From Corinectria fuckeliana (taxonomy: Eukaryota > Ascomycota > Sordariomycetes > Hypocreales > Nectriaceae): a stretch of 64,000 nucleotides of DNA. This document shows, piece after piece, positions 34,866-46,248 of this stretch. Made by a program: the position numbers and the translations under genes. Location of the stretch: positions 248,001-312,000 of the forward strand of contig WPDH01000109.1 in NCBI GenBank assembly GCA_019137255.1. Direction: 5' to 3'. Positions within the stretch are counted from its first letter, which is position 1, and each line of letters opens with the position of its first letter. The notes beneath the pieces are model-generated. The model had not been told where the DNA came from. It did not search any database and saw only the letters and a list, made by a program, of their open reading frames with translations.

Positions 34866-35909
34866 CTACCCCTCATCATGACCAATGTCCAACCCCCCGA
34901 GGTCTTCCCAAACCATGCTCGCATAATGTTGAAGTTGACTAACAGTCATTACAATGTCCCCCTCCCCTTGTGCTGCTACCGGCGCCCGGAGAAACAGCAG
35001 CTCAAACTCAAATCGAAGTGGCCCTCTAGTCACAGCAAATGAGGTTGAGGCTGCGTCGGTATCATTCGATGCGATGATTTCAGGATCTGGAGTAATGGTG
35101 ACGACTTGGTCGCAGCTTGGCTCAAGCCTTGCCGCCGCCCGAGTCATCGTCGCCCCTGGTCGTGCTCCTGGCGGGACTTCCCTCCACTTCTCAAGGATAA
35201 TTTGATGGTTGCTTGAGTTGTACTTGGCGAGAACGACGATCTTGACTTCATGGTCAGAGGCAGCAAACCACCAGCGCATAACTCTTCTTAGGCTACCAAG
35301 AGACTGGGAGTACCCAGCTTCGATGACTAGCGTCGGCCATTTTCCACGGCGTGTTCTTGGCTTTCCAGAAGAGTCTCCTTCGCCAGCGCCTTTATTTGGG
35401 TGACCCTCTTGCTTTAGTGCTGTAGCGCCTTGAAGTTTAAAGTGATTCTGTAATCCCATATGGTAAACAGAGTCTGTAACATGTCTGAATAGAACCAAGT
35501 GGAGTTGCTCATGGGCAGCTGTCGGAATAGTGACGATAAGGAGCTTGGCGTCTGGGTCGTAATGCTTGAGGCGGAGATAGCGTCGTTGATCGCGAATGTT
35601 ATCAAAATCTCCTTGCGAAACACCTAAAAGAAAACTTGGTTAGTCCCCTCTACTATAGAAACACCTAAGTAGACCATACATACCGGTAATCATAAGAGCA
35701 TCCTGGTTAACCCGAATACACTTATCAATCTCCTTAAACAGCTTATCGACCGTGGTGAACTTGACCATGATGCGACAATCGTGAAGTCCAATAGTCTCCA
35801 TATTGCAAATGATTTGGTCTAGAAGCCGGCGATCGAAGATGGAAACGTCTTTCGAATGAAATGGGACTTGTAAATGGCCTGGTGGTGCCATTGCTAAAGT
35901 GCCGGACAT
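34866..35909 (-). CDS. conserved fungal hypothetical protein, Uma2/PD-(D/E)XK-like
   Basis: Two exons (35909-35684, 35623-34866) with a 60-bp intron give 327 residues. The N-terminal third has LLDQIICNMETIGLHDC and CIRVNQDALMITGVSQGDFD. The centre carries KWPTLVIEAGYSQSLGSLRRVMRWWFAAS, then EVKIVVLAKY and IILEKW. This VIExG-S...L...WW...VKIV pattern recurs in a large fungal family of unknown function. It recalls the restriction-endonuclease-like Uma2 fold (E on one strand, then x-K), but the match is weak and nuclease activity is not claimed. No signal peptide or membrane segment is seen. Such genes often occur as multi-copy accessory genes in plant-associated ascomycetes. Confidence 0.7.
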
Positions 35910-37171
35910 GATGGACTATTTGTACCCGCCGACGGGAGGTGTGTGGGTTGGTTGAATCAGGCAGGAACACCGAAGGTTGAAGGAACAAGTTAGGTGAGAT
36001 GAAAAGTAAAGGCAAGATCGAGAGACTGTTTACTGACGGCCTGTAAGAGAATTGTATTCACCAGAGTCTAATGGGTCCTTCTACCTTGTTTTCTGATGTT
36101 GATTGTTTGCTTGTGGGAGTGTTCACCGGTTCGACGCACTGAGCGTTTGCTATGCTGCCACCAAAACGCTTGGCGTTTACACACATCGCATCTGTTTACA
36201 GAAATCGACAATCAAATGCCAAACAATCTTAATGCAGCCTGACATTGTGCAGTTGGGCGGCAAGGCCTTCGGCGCGTTGTACATTCCCAAACGGCCAAAG
36301 ACTAAATGGAGAGGTGGTCGTCTCCCGACCATTTCGTGAACATCGGACTCAACGGCCTGACTTCTTGCAGCGCTTGGCGGCATCCTCGAGGTTTGGAGAC
36401 ACACAACGCTTGATTGCAGTGCACACAGGTGCAACAGAGTCATGGCCTTTGTCGAACATGGTCTACGGCTTGAGAGTCGACTCTTAGTTCTTAGGATGGG
36501 AAGTTTGTATGTATATGAATAAGGCTTTCAGACATAACTATTGTTAAACAATGAGACTAAAGCACTGTTAGTTGGCATTCGTAGAACTTGACCTGTCATC
36601 TCACTCCGCAGAGACGGTGCATTGCAAGGACATCACAAATAGCAATTGACCTCAGCATACAACTACATCAAGTTCAGTTGCGAAACTCATACAGACTCGT
36701 ACATATGATTGATCACCAGTGTAGCCATTGCCATTGGGTACTAATATAGAGCGTGCATGAGGTATGGCAGACCGAGAGATGATGGCCTGAGCTAGAGAGC
36801 CTGACCAGAGAAGCAACGCACATCTAGTTAATGAGGATGGTGGCCACCTCTCCAACTATTGGCCCGGTGGTGGGTGCATCGCTGATTGCAGTCGAGTGCT
36901 GACATAGCCAGCAGCATTATCACATTTTGGTTGGCCTCCTGCAGTAGTGGTTGGCCTCCCGCGGTGGTGGGCCTCCCAAGCATGACGCCCCAATCCTGTT
37001 TGTCCCAACAAGCAAGATCATTGCCGACCATAAATAGAGAAAGATGCACCATCCCGGAGTCGCGTAGCCCTCTCTCCGTCACTTGAAAGTGCACCGATGT
37101 ACTTTATGGTCAGACTTCGCTTTAACCTCTATTAAAAGACTCGTTGTATCTTCCTGCGCTGGGCCCTAAGA
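35910..37171. other. gene-free stretch
   Basis: No gene recognised. Short imperfect repeats of a GTGGTTGGCCTCC-type unit lie near 36930-36975. Confidence 0.5.
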
Positions 37172-37620
37172 ATGGTTACGAAGTACTACGCGGTTGCCAT
37201 CGGCAGGGAAATTGGAGTGTTCGATACCTGGGAGTAAACCTCCGCATTCACAGCTATCAACGCAACGAGCATAGGCTAAGTCTTGTGATGTACAGGCAGA
37301 CGAAGCCATTGGTCATCGGCTCAAAGGGCGCCAAGCATCGGTCCTTCCGAACATATGAAGAAGCAATTGAGTTCGTAGATCTTAACAGATCCGAGCCCAC
37401 GGAAACAACGACGTTGAAATCTCCCAGAAAGCATACCATGCTTACCGTGGCCCAGGGCCATTCCACGAGTCCTGGAGCTGAACAACCTGGGTATGAGGGG
37501 ACGGTCTGTTGGGAAGAGTGTACTAAGAACCAGTCTTCAGAAAGAGACGGAGTGCAGATTTATAGCCTGAAAGGGCACATGGGGCGGCTGGAACTTGACC
37601 TACGAATAATCCTAACATGA
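37172..37620 (+). CDS. small viroplasmin / RNase H1 N-terminal (hybrid-binding) domain protein
   Basis: Two exons (37172-37233, 37296-37620) with a 62-bp intron (GTAAAC...TACAG) give 128 residues. The N-terminal 45 residues, MVTKYYAVAIGREIGVFDTW then KPLVIGSKGAKHRSFRTYEEA, match the RNase H1 N-terminal/caulimovirus viroplasmin fold: (K)YYAVxxGRxxGxFxTWxE and (F/S)KGAKxxSFxTxEEA. In RNase H1 this domain binds RNA:DNA hybrids. The remaining 80 residues are polar and unassigned, and no RNase H catalytic domain follows before the next gene. It could be a stand-alone hybrid-binding protein, or the fragment left from a larger gene. The exon join was chosen because it restores the domain without a gap. 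Confidence 0.65.
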
Positions 37621-37902
37621 GAAGGGTCCAAAGCGAGATTACGGATTCTGGTAGTTTCACGGGTCTCGGGACTAGTTCGAAGGATAGCAAGCTCGTCAGG
37701 AATAAAGATGAAGGGAAACCTACTCTGTTTCTCAAAGGGCTCCAAGGAATTCCTCGCAAACTCAAGTATGCATTCTGCTGCGCATCTCGACACCCGCCAC
37801 AAGGTCCTTCGTCCGCCTCGCTAGATATTGGAAGAGTGTGTCACGACTGATAACATGAACGCCTGGCATTCGCCCGCTACTACCGTAATCCAGTGTCAAC
37901 CC

Positions 37903-39415
37903 TTACACCCAGCCTTCCACAGCCGGGTTCCAAAACACCGCTTCAGAGTCCCAGTACTTCTTGACCTCGCGAAGTGTCTCCATCTTCGCCGGAGAGTACA
38001 CATGCGTCATGTCCGTCCCAACCCTCATGTTATTCGGGTACGCAGCTCTCGGCACACCATGAGCATCATCTTCCTTCCTGAACACAGCCAAGATCTCTTC
38101 AGAGAATGGTGCAACGAGCTGGACCTCCTCCTCCGTCACTCCCACCCAGATAAGCTGCGCCAGAAACCCGCGCCCTCGGTGACAGAAGCCAGTTTCCCGG
38201 TCTGGGTCCGCGGCCTGGGCACCGGCGGTGCAGAAAGACGGCACGACGACGGTGCTCCTTGCCGCCAATGCTGGGTTCGCCTCGTTGAACTGGGCCCAGA
38301 GCTGTACAGCGGCTAGAACTGTCTGCGCGGAAACCTGGGTCAGCATGGCGCTGTAGGCGTCCATGTCTGCGTTGCCGTTCGCGAAGCGGCCGTCGGGCTG
38401 CTCGTTCATCTTGGCGAGCTCCGTCGTCTTTGGCACAACAAACAAGGCTTTGGACTTTGTTTCGTCCGAGAGGAGCGGCGCGAGTACCGGTCTCGATGCC
38501 GCGAGGGTGCCGATGAAGTTTGTCGAGATCATCATCACGGGGCCTGAGACCGGCATCCCCGGCGGAGCATTCATGATGGCGCAAGCGACCGACAGCCTCT
38601 CGTCGGAAATGGGCGTCAGCTTCGCGTACAGATGCGCGGCGTATTCAAACTCAGCGGGAGGGAACATGGCTGTGTGGTCAACGACTTTACCGCCTTCCTC
38701 GAGGTCCAGGGAGGATATCTGGTGTAGACGTAAGGTGAGACTCGTTACGATGCCTAGACCCATCCCGCCGCCGCGGAGCATGTTGAACAGCGCTTTTTCC
38801 TGACCGATGGACTCGTGAGATAGGGTAAGGGTGTCGCCGTTTGCGGTTATGACCCGTGCCGAGTGAATTTGGTCGCAGGAATAGCCATTGGTTCCGATGA
38901 AGGAGCTGATGCCGCCGCCAAGCGACGAGCCCACCACGCCTGTGAAGCTGAAGTGCGTCCATACTGTAGCAACGTATAAGTAGTCGTTAGTAATGAGTTC
39001 AATCATTTGGAATCCCTCAGGGCATGGCCAACGCACATGCGTAATATCCCCTCTCAATGACCTTGCCCATAATCTCAGACCATCGAACGCCACCCCCAAC
39101 AGTCAAAAGATGGCGCTCCGTGTCCACGCTCGCGTCCTTGAAGTTCTGCATATCGAGATAGATGGTCTTTCCGTTTACCAGCACGTAGGCCGAACAGCCG
39201 CCGCCGGCCGGGAGCACGCGGAGGCTATTGACGCTTGCATATTTCACTACAGCCACGATCTCTTCCTCCGTTGAGGGTGCGATGACCGATGCGGGGAGGG
39301 TCGAAGCGTATTGCTGCATCCAGCGGCGGGGTATTACGTCTTTCAGGGCGGAATCTGGTGACGGGACGACGACCGAGCACGTTGAAGGGAGGACGTCCTT
39401 GACTGAGGTGCCCAT
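37903..39415 (-). CDS. FAD-linked oxidoreductase, berberine-bridge-enzyme type
   Basis: Flavin-dependent oxidase with a PCMH-type FAD-binding domain and a C-terminal BBE segment. Two exons (39415-39037, 38963-37903) give 479 residues, typical length; the acceptor at 38964 was preferred because it yields FSFTGVVGSSLGGGIS, the usual second FAD loop, but another AG 20 bases downstream also keeps frame. FAD motifs are PASVIAPSTEEEIVAVVKYA, RVLPAGGGCSAY, YLDMQNFK, TVGGGVRWSEI and SSLGGGISSFIGTNGY. The C-terminus YPNNMRVGTDM..EAVFWNPAVEGW is the BBE tail. The usual flavin-linking His of the RxxGGH loop is replaced (GGGCS), so covalent attachment by that His is unlikely. No signal peptide is seen. 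Confidence 0.88.
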
Positions 39416-41498
39416 GGTAATGGACTTTAGTCGTGAAGATAGATACAGATATCACAACACAGGGAGAACGAACAATGATTTCAGGAAGAAAACGGCGCGA
39501 CCTAACGACCTATTTACTTGCATGACCTGCCGCCGTTGCCGAGTCTTACATACATCGAAGGATCTTGTTAGCGCTGACGAACAGCCAAGAAAACAACTAG
39601 CGGCTGACATGCTCGGACTTCGGACTATTGAATCACAGGTGAGCATCGAGTCCGAGTGCACAAATCAAACTTACTTTAAGGCCATATTCTGGAACCCGTC
39701 CGACAGGATTTCCCGCTTAAATAGACCCAGAATCTACAGGTTTGTACCCCTTGACATATCCTTAGCTTCGGTGACCTAGAATGGGATTGAAGTGTCTTTT
39801 ACTCTTGGGCGTAGTTAAAGAGTTGTGCTATTCAGGCTGTGTGATATTTCTAATCGGGCTGTATATTATATGCTTGTTTTCGGGGTTTACTCTCCTTTGA
39901 TAGTCTCGCTATTTATAATGATAGACCAGTTAGGGAATCAGGGCATCAGGGTGTTAGAGCGTTATAGAGTTTAGGTGTCAGGGAGTCAGATTATTAAACA
40001 AAGCATTAATTAGGGAATCAGGCCTGTGATAAAGCGAACAATAGGTAAGAGGTGTGAGTTTACAACCCAAATAGCACAATTATAGTTAAATTGGCGTCAA
40101 GCGTAGGTCACCCCATAGGGTCGTATAGAACTGCAATCACTCTGTGTTTTAGTCAATTACTATTAGTGTATAAAGCACCTTAGGGTCGCCAGCGATGATT
40201 ATAGCACAGCTTTTGATTCTATATTAAATACCGGACGCTTTGAGACTGCTACACTACTGTTTCTAGAGCATGGGATTGATCTTCAAATTGTCAATTTCGG
40301 TATCCAACTTGGATATCGTGGAACCTTGGTATACGCGAATGTGCTAAAAGGAGAATATGAAGTTATCCAGATTACCTGCTCGATCCCGCAAGCACTTAAA
40401 GGTTTACACTACTCTTCTAACGCCACCGTCAATAGAAGTGTCGATGGGGAAACTGCCTAGTCATAATCACGGCGCCGGAATGTCTAGTCCCGGGAAGAAG
40501 GGCTCCAATTGGTCTTTGATGTATGGATTTGTGTCTCGATAGTTCCAGCGCACGAAGGTCCAGGGTAGCTGGATAGTAAACAGCTAAGCCTCGAGAACAC
40601 CATTTAAGAGACCGCATGACCAGAATAGTCAACCACTCAGCTGAAACCTTTGCTGTTTACGACCCCCATCCAGCTTCTAACAGGTAGATGCAATGAGAAC
40701 ACGGTTGCCAAGGAAAGCCTGAACCAATCTAGCTTTAAATCACCGCGACACTGATGCATGCCAGCCACTTACCGGCGACTGATATTCAATCGCAATCTTT
40801 GCTAATGGATGGACGATCGTTCACACCTGAGCCGTGGTGGGCAGAGGCGGACCGCCGAGGAACTAGGTGAAACAGAAATGTATTGCTGCCCAAGGTTCGT
40901 CTCCAGAACAGTCATCTCTGGGTTACCTCTTGTTATTGAACTGTACTAATCTGGAAAAAGCGCAGGTACCTCCTTGTCAGCGTAAGTAGTGTTCAATCAT
41001 ATATGTTGTTTCGCTTAGTACAGCATTCTCCATGGATCTTCTCATGCTGCGACTTGCGATTTAGATCCGACGGGCGTCATCAGATCTTTCCTCTATTCTC
41101 GAGACGCATCCTCTGACCCCCGGCCTGACACTTCTGTCTCATGATCCGTCTTCCAACTGATTAGTCCTGCCCGCCCCCCAGACTCAAAACTGGCTGGGTC
41201 TGGCGCTTGTCGGAGTGCTTGTAGTTGGTGTAGCTCCGGACTCGAAGCGGCCAGCTTCGGCCTCGACACTCCGGCAGAGCTTTTCAGCCTGGAGATTCTC
41301 CGCGGAGGATCGTCGTCATCCTAACCAGCTTGTTGGCCTCGGCCACTGTTGTGGAGATTCCATGCCATATAGTCCTCAGAAGAAACGACCGTACCAAGGC
41401 CTACCAGCTTGTCACCTAGAGGTGTGACATCAGTCCATGTCTCTGAACTCACCGCGAAACCCACCAAGCGTAGCTAGCATGCCACGAACCACCCACCG
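39416..41498. other. gene-free, partly AT-rich stretch
   Basis: From about 39780 to 40330 the DNA is AT-rich with many short direct repeats (for example TCAGGG-type units at 39935-39990), as in old retrotransposon ends. No open frame with a recognised domain is present. The remainder up to 41.5 kb may contain the worn 5' part of the relic that follows. Confidence 0.45.
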
Positions 41499-42720
41499 CG
41501 CTACTTCCCAGTGATTTCCTCTACGGCGAGTCAGCAGTCAAGGGGGCCTTTGTCATCGACACTATCATTCCGCTTCTAACAGTCACCATGTTTGGCATTC
41601 GTGTAGCGACCCATACATCCTGGTGTTGAATACTGTGCTCGCCTCGGGTATGCTCGTAGTGTTCGGCTGCTGGTCAACTGGGTTTCGCACAAACTTGAGA
41701 AGTATTCTCGGCGTTGCAACCCTGTCTCACCGTACACGACTTCTTAGACTTGTTGGCCGTCTACCCGAGGCAGTTAAGTGGAGGCAGTGATGGAAGGTTG
41801 AAAAGGTAGAATTTTCACAGGTTATGGTGCATTACGGTTCTCACAGAAATGATGCAACAAGTCAGCGAGACTTTGGGATTCTCGCCGCGGGTACACCAGA
41901 CCCCCTTGCGAAGAAACCTGCGAAGGCGGCCTCCGAAAAGCGAGAGTTTTTTTTATCGTCCCACTCCGGAGGATTCCTACTAAGATTGTGCTGGCGTCGA
42001 CTCCATTTACGCTGGGTCTGAGAGACCATGGCGTAGTTAGTGGTTGTCTACCAAGGGCTCGTTCCGGACAATCTAGCCTTGGGCCGGTTCTACGACAGCC
42101 AGTAGTTTGGACTAGGTCTTTGTATCTCTACTGTCATTGTCACGATTAACTTCCTCTGGGATGCCATCTTCAGGGGTATTCCCTACGTATCCATTCCTCT
42201 ATTGATACGATAGTGGGGACTAACGATGTCTATTTACACGTTATCTCGAACTAGCCAGCGACCCGAGCCTTTCTTCAGACCTATATCACTATGGCTTTTT
42301 GCCGGGGGATCTCGCTTAGTACCATCCTGAGCGACTTTCTCCCCTTTGCACTAGCTAACGTCCACTTCGATCGGACAATGACTTACATGGGAGGCGTACG
42401 CGGTTTCTAGCTGGGTGTGATTTGAGCCAATCGAATCCATGATGGTGGTTCAGCTCGCCGTGATTACAAATCTATTTCTTCAGCCGCATAGCCGGTTCCT
42501 CTTAGATTAGTTCCATACAAGCTCAACAGTTCGACTAGCCTGACAGTTTGTCTTCATCCACTACTAGTGTGCGAGAATCGAGAAAGTGGAGGCGTTAGAT
42601 CTGCGATATAAACTGGTTAAGTTGGTGATGAAAGGCAGGATGGGTCTCGCCCACGCTTTGGGTTTCTTCTGCGGCAGACCGTGGGACAGATTGATAATGA
42701 CAAACTGGAATAAAAAAAAT
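41499..42720 (+). pseudogene. decayed multi-pass membrane-protein gene
   Basis: Blocks of hydrophobic coding-like sequence appear in one strand but different frames: LLPSDFLYGESAVKGAF and IIPLLTVTMFGI near 41500-41610, LVLNTVLASGMLVVFGCWS near 41625-41685, QGLVPDNLALGRFYDSQ near 42052, FGLGLCISTVIVTINFLWDA and IPYVSIPLLI near 42110-42210, RPISLWLF near 42280, and a hydrophilic C-terminus ALDLRYKLVKLVMKGRMG near 42590. Stops (several TAG) and frameshifts interrupt every block. It looks like a seven- or eight-helix fungal membrane protein; I cannot name the family. Confidence 0.4.
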
Positions 42721-42907
42721 GGGTTCTTGGTAGTTTTATGTGTGAGAGTACAGCTTCTTAAGGGGAACCAGCATGTGCTCTACGTAACAGTTTCAAATCA
42801 TAACGCAATGCATCGCCACTTTGATGGAGGATTCCACCACCAGACATATAATGAAGTCCCTGCTTTTGTAAAAGGTGAAGAGTTAAACTTTTGTATCTAC
42901 CAAGGCT
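42721..42907. other. spacer
   Basis: A short non-coding interval before the convergent GMC oxidoreductase gene. Confidence 0.5.
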
Positions 42908-44895
42908 CTATCTGTCATTTCTGGCATCTTCCAGAATCATGTGCGCTCCTTTCTCGGCAATGGCATACACGGTAGCCTGGATGTGAGCTGAAATCTGGAG
43001 CGGCATCACACTCGCATCCACGACTCTCAACCCCTTGACGCCGTACACGCGCAGCCGCTCATCGACGACGCCGCCGCGGATCCCAGCACGTCCTCCCATG
43101 GCGCAGGTGCCCACCGGGTGCCAGTCGGTGATGGTGTTCTGCACGATCCACTCCTTGAGGTCATCGTCATCCTCGAGCGTTGCCGCAGACGGCGAGGCGG
43201 GTGCGCGGATGATGCTGGCGAGAGGTTCCGTACGCACAATCCTGCTTAGGAACCGCGTGCACCCCTTCATTACTTCCGCGTCTAAAGCCCCGTGTGCTCC
43301 GCCATAGTACTGCGGGTCGATGTCCGGGTGGTCCTCTGCCGTGGGCTGGCCGCCGTTGGAAGCTCGACGGATGTGGATCGAGCCAACGGAGAAGGGGTAC
43401 TGGAGGATCTGAAGCATGGTTCCGTACTTCTTGCCCTCCTCGCCTTGGAAGAAGGGGCTCCAGTTGCCGAGGTCGAAGATGTACTCGATCTGGCCCAGCT
43501 TCGCGTGGCCAGCGAGTCGCTGCGTCAGGATGGCCTTCTTGTCTGCATCGAACACGGTCAACCCGTCTGCTTTGGCGTGGAGGCCAGCCAGAGACTCGTC
43601 AGGTACGAAGTGAGCAAGCGGCACGTAGGCGATAGACACAGGGAGGATGGTTAGTGGACCAGTCTTATCCCGCGAATACTGCTCGCGAGCTGCGGCTGCA
43701 AGCTTCTCGTCGCTCTGGACGTCGTCTCGATTGGCGAGAAGGGGGTCGACCTCGAATATGGTAGCCAGCACTAAGCATCAGCCGCCCGTGTTAGTGAATG
43801 CAGCCACACCGGAGGGACCGGACCCATCCATCCTTATCTCGCAACCAGGGGCGGCTTACTGAGATGGTCCTGCAGGTTCTCTCCCACCGCCGGGCTGTCC
43901 ACCTTGACGGGGACGTTGGCTCGAGCTAGCACCGTGGGATTGCCTATCCCGGAGAGCTCGAGGATCTGCGGCGACTTGACGCTGCCGGCGGACAGGACAA
44001 CCTCGCGGGACGCGGTAGCGACATGTTCCGTGCCCTGCCATGCGAAGCGGACGCCCGTGGCCACAGGCTGGCCATGGACATCCCGGACGATAATCTCATT
44101 TACTGTGGCCCCGGTGAGGATGTGCAGATTGACTGCTGCAGGCGAGCAGTAGTCGGTGGCGTAGGATCGGCGAGCAGATCGCGGCTCGACGGCGTTGACG
44201 CAGGTCCAGACGCCGACGTTGGAGCCGCCGACGTGGGACGGGTTCGAGTCGACGCCGAGGGCATTGAGGGTGCGGTGCCAGAGCCGGTGCGAGGGCGAGT
44301 AGTCGGTGGGATAGGAGACGTGGATGGGACCCGAGCGGCCGAAGGTGGCTGCGTCGTGCGAGACGTCATGCTGCTCCTGCACGTCATGACTCGGCGGGTG
44401 GAACGTCTCGGACTGTTTGAAGAATGGGCTGTTGCAGGCGGAGAAGATGGAGTGGTTAGCTAGCCACGGGGGGGGGCAGGCAAAGATGCATCTGAGCTCT
44501 CACAGGCTCACTCACAGAAGATCGTCCCAGCCCCATCCAGGGTTCCCCAGGGCGCGCCAGGAATCGTAGTCGGCGCTGCTAGCACGGTTCCAGGCCATAT
44601 AGTTGAGGGCGCTGGTGCCGCCGAGCAGCTTGCCTCGGGGCCAGGGGAGCGTCCGACCGCCGAGCCCCTGCTGCGGCACCGTGGCGAGACGCCAATCGTG
44701 GCGCCCGCCCAGCGCGCGTCCGTAGCGGCCGGGGATGTTGATATCGTCGTCGTCGGCCTCGGCGACGCCTCCCGCCTCGAGCACGCCGACCACGAAGGAG
44801 GCGGCGGCGAGACGCGAGGCCACGGCCAGGCCGGCTGTGCCCCCGCCGACGACGAGGAAGTCGAAGGCGCGGCTGGTGAAGGCGTCGGCGTCCAT
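42908..44895 (-). CDS. GMC (glucose-methanol-choline) oxidoreductase
   Basis: FAD-dependent alcohol oxidase or dehydrogenase; the substrate is unknown. Three exons (44895-44516, 44428-43860, 43770-42908) give 603 residues. The dinucleotide loop is FLVVGGGTAG (residues 13-22), signature 1 is GKLLGGTSALNYMAWNR, signature 2 is GSVKSPQILELSGIG, and the two active-site His are in HPVGTCAMGG (about 534) and SAHIQATVYAIAEK (about 579). No signal peptide is obvious from the ATG at 44895. The same frame stays open upstream to an ATG at 45132 and would add 79 Arg/Pro-rich residues; I prefer 44895 because the Rossmann strand then starts about ten residues in, as usual. The neighbours are a membrane-protein relic and a rhodopsin-domain gene. 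Confidence 0.92.
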
Positions 44896-46248
44896 TGGCT
44901 GGCGGCGATGCGGCTTATACACCACGGGGACAGTAGAGAGTGCGGTAACAGGGCGAGAACACGTCCGGCTCAGGCGACGATGGATTGGTGGTTTAGCTGG
45001 CTGCCTCGTCTCGAGTCGCCTGCCAAGGACGGCCGGTGTGCGTGTTAAATGATAGCGCCCAGTGCTGCCAACGACGGGTGTACTCGGAGGACGGCCGATG
45101 GTCACCAACAAGCGGGCAGCGGGCCTGATCAACTAATGCAAGCCATGCAAGCCACCGGATTCCGGCAGCAACTGCTGCACCTACGCCATCCGGACGGCCT
45201 GCACTGCGAACAATAGACTCGAACTCGAAAGCTGCCCTGGACCCTGTGCCGGGACTGCCTTGCCTAAAGAGGCAGTTGGTGCAGCTTAGTGGACCAACAG
45301 AGGCAACAAGAGGTAGCCAACACGGAGTCGCAAGCTAAGTAGGGCACGTACGCATAAGGGATTCGTAAAGCTGCAGAGAAGAAATGCAGTTGGTGAGTTG
45401 CAGGCGCGCTAGACGAAGCCATGGAAATGACAGGGCTCGCCTCCACTAGCTTGTTGAGTAGTCGACGAAGTACGTACTGCAGCGTATCACTGACTCCGTG
45501 CTGTCCCCTAGTCATGTCTCCAGTATCTTTCACGTCTCCAGAATCTCTCTCTGAATCGCGGGGAGCAGCCAAAGCTTTGCCCAGACGGGCCAGACCGCGG
45601 GGAGCAAGGATCGGAGACGGCCCGGGGGCCCCGCTGATAGAGAGGACCTATGTAAAGGGGGGGGGGGGGGGGGGGGGGGGGCGGAGTCGAGGACCCTGAA
45701 GCTCTAGTAGAAAGACGATGCTACTGTGAATAAGTGATCTAGGCCTTGGCGTTGGTCCACATGCGGGCTAACAAGTCCCCCAGAACGTCCCCTTGTCCCT
45801 GTCGTTATCTTCAAGTCAAAAGTCAAAGTCGGCCGGTTCGCAACGAGACAGAGGCACAGCTCATTATTGGGGCTCAATATCACGCACTTGGGCGGGAGGC
45901 AGGTGAACAAATGATTGATTACAAAGTACATGGCCTTGTACATAGCAATAACGCGTGGTGTAATGTACGAGGACCGTAATATGTAGGAGAAACTAACTTG
46001 AACGCGCATGATTAAACTGGTGTTGGCTTAGGTCCCCCTCCCCCTGGCGAGAATCCTTTTTCACAATCTGTCTTACATGTGGTATTCCAAGGGCGCTCGT
46101 TCCAGCCGTCATCTCAGTCAGGAGGATCCGTCTACAGGAGAAAAAAAACTCGATTTGCTTTCACGCAGCAAAGCATCAATCTCCTCTCCCCTCGGTTTTC
46201 TTCTCTCTCTCGTGAACGAGGCATGTCCGCGTCAATCATCCCGCCATC
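44896..46248. other. divergent intergenic region with long G run
   Basis: Lies between the 5' end of the GMC gene and the start of the rhodopsin-domain gene at 46249. It contains an uninterrupted run of 25 G (45657-45681). No gene is supported. Confidence 0.5.
45657..45681 (+). repeat. G25 homopolymer
   Basis: Twenty-five consecutive G residues. Its length in the true genome is uncertain because such runs are prone to assembly and slippage error. Confidence 0.9.

Noticed and set aside
39780..40330. LTR retrotransposon end
   Set aside because: AT-rich with short repeats and LTR-like phrases, but no paired copy, primer-binding site or polyprotein was found.
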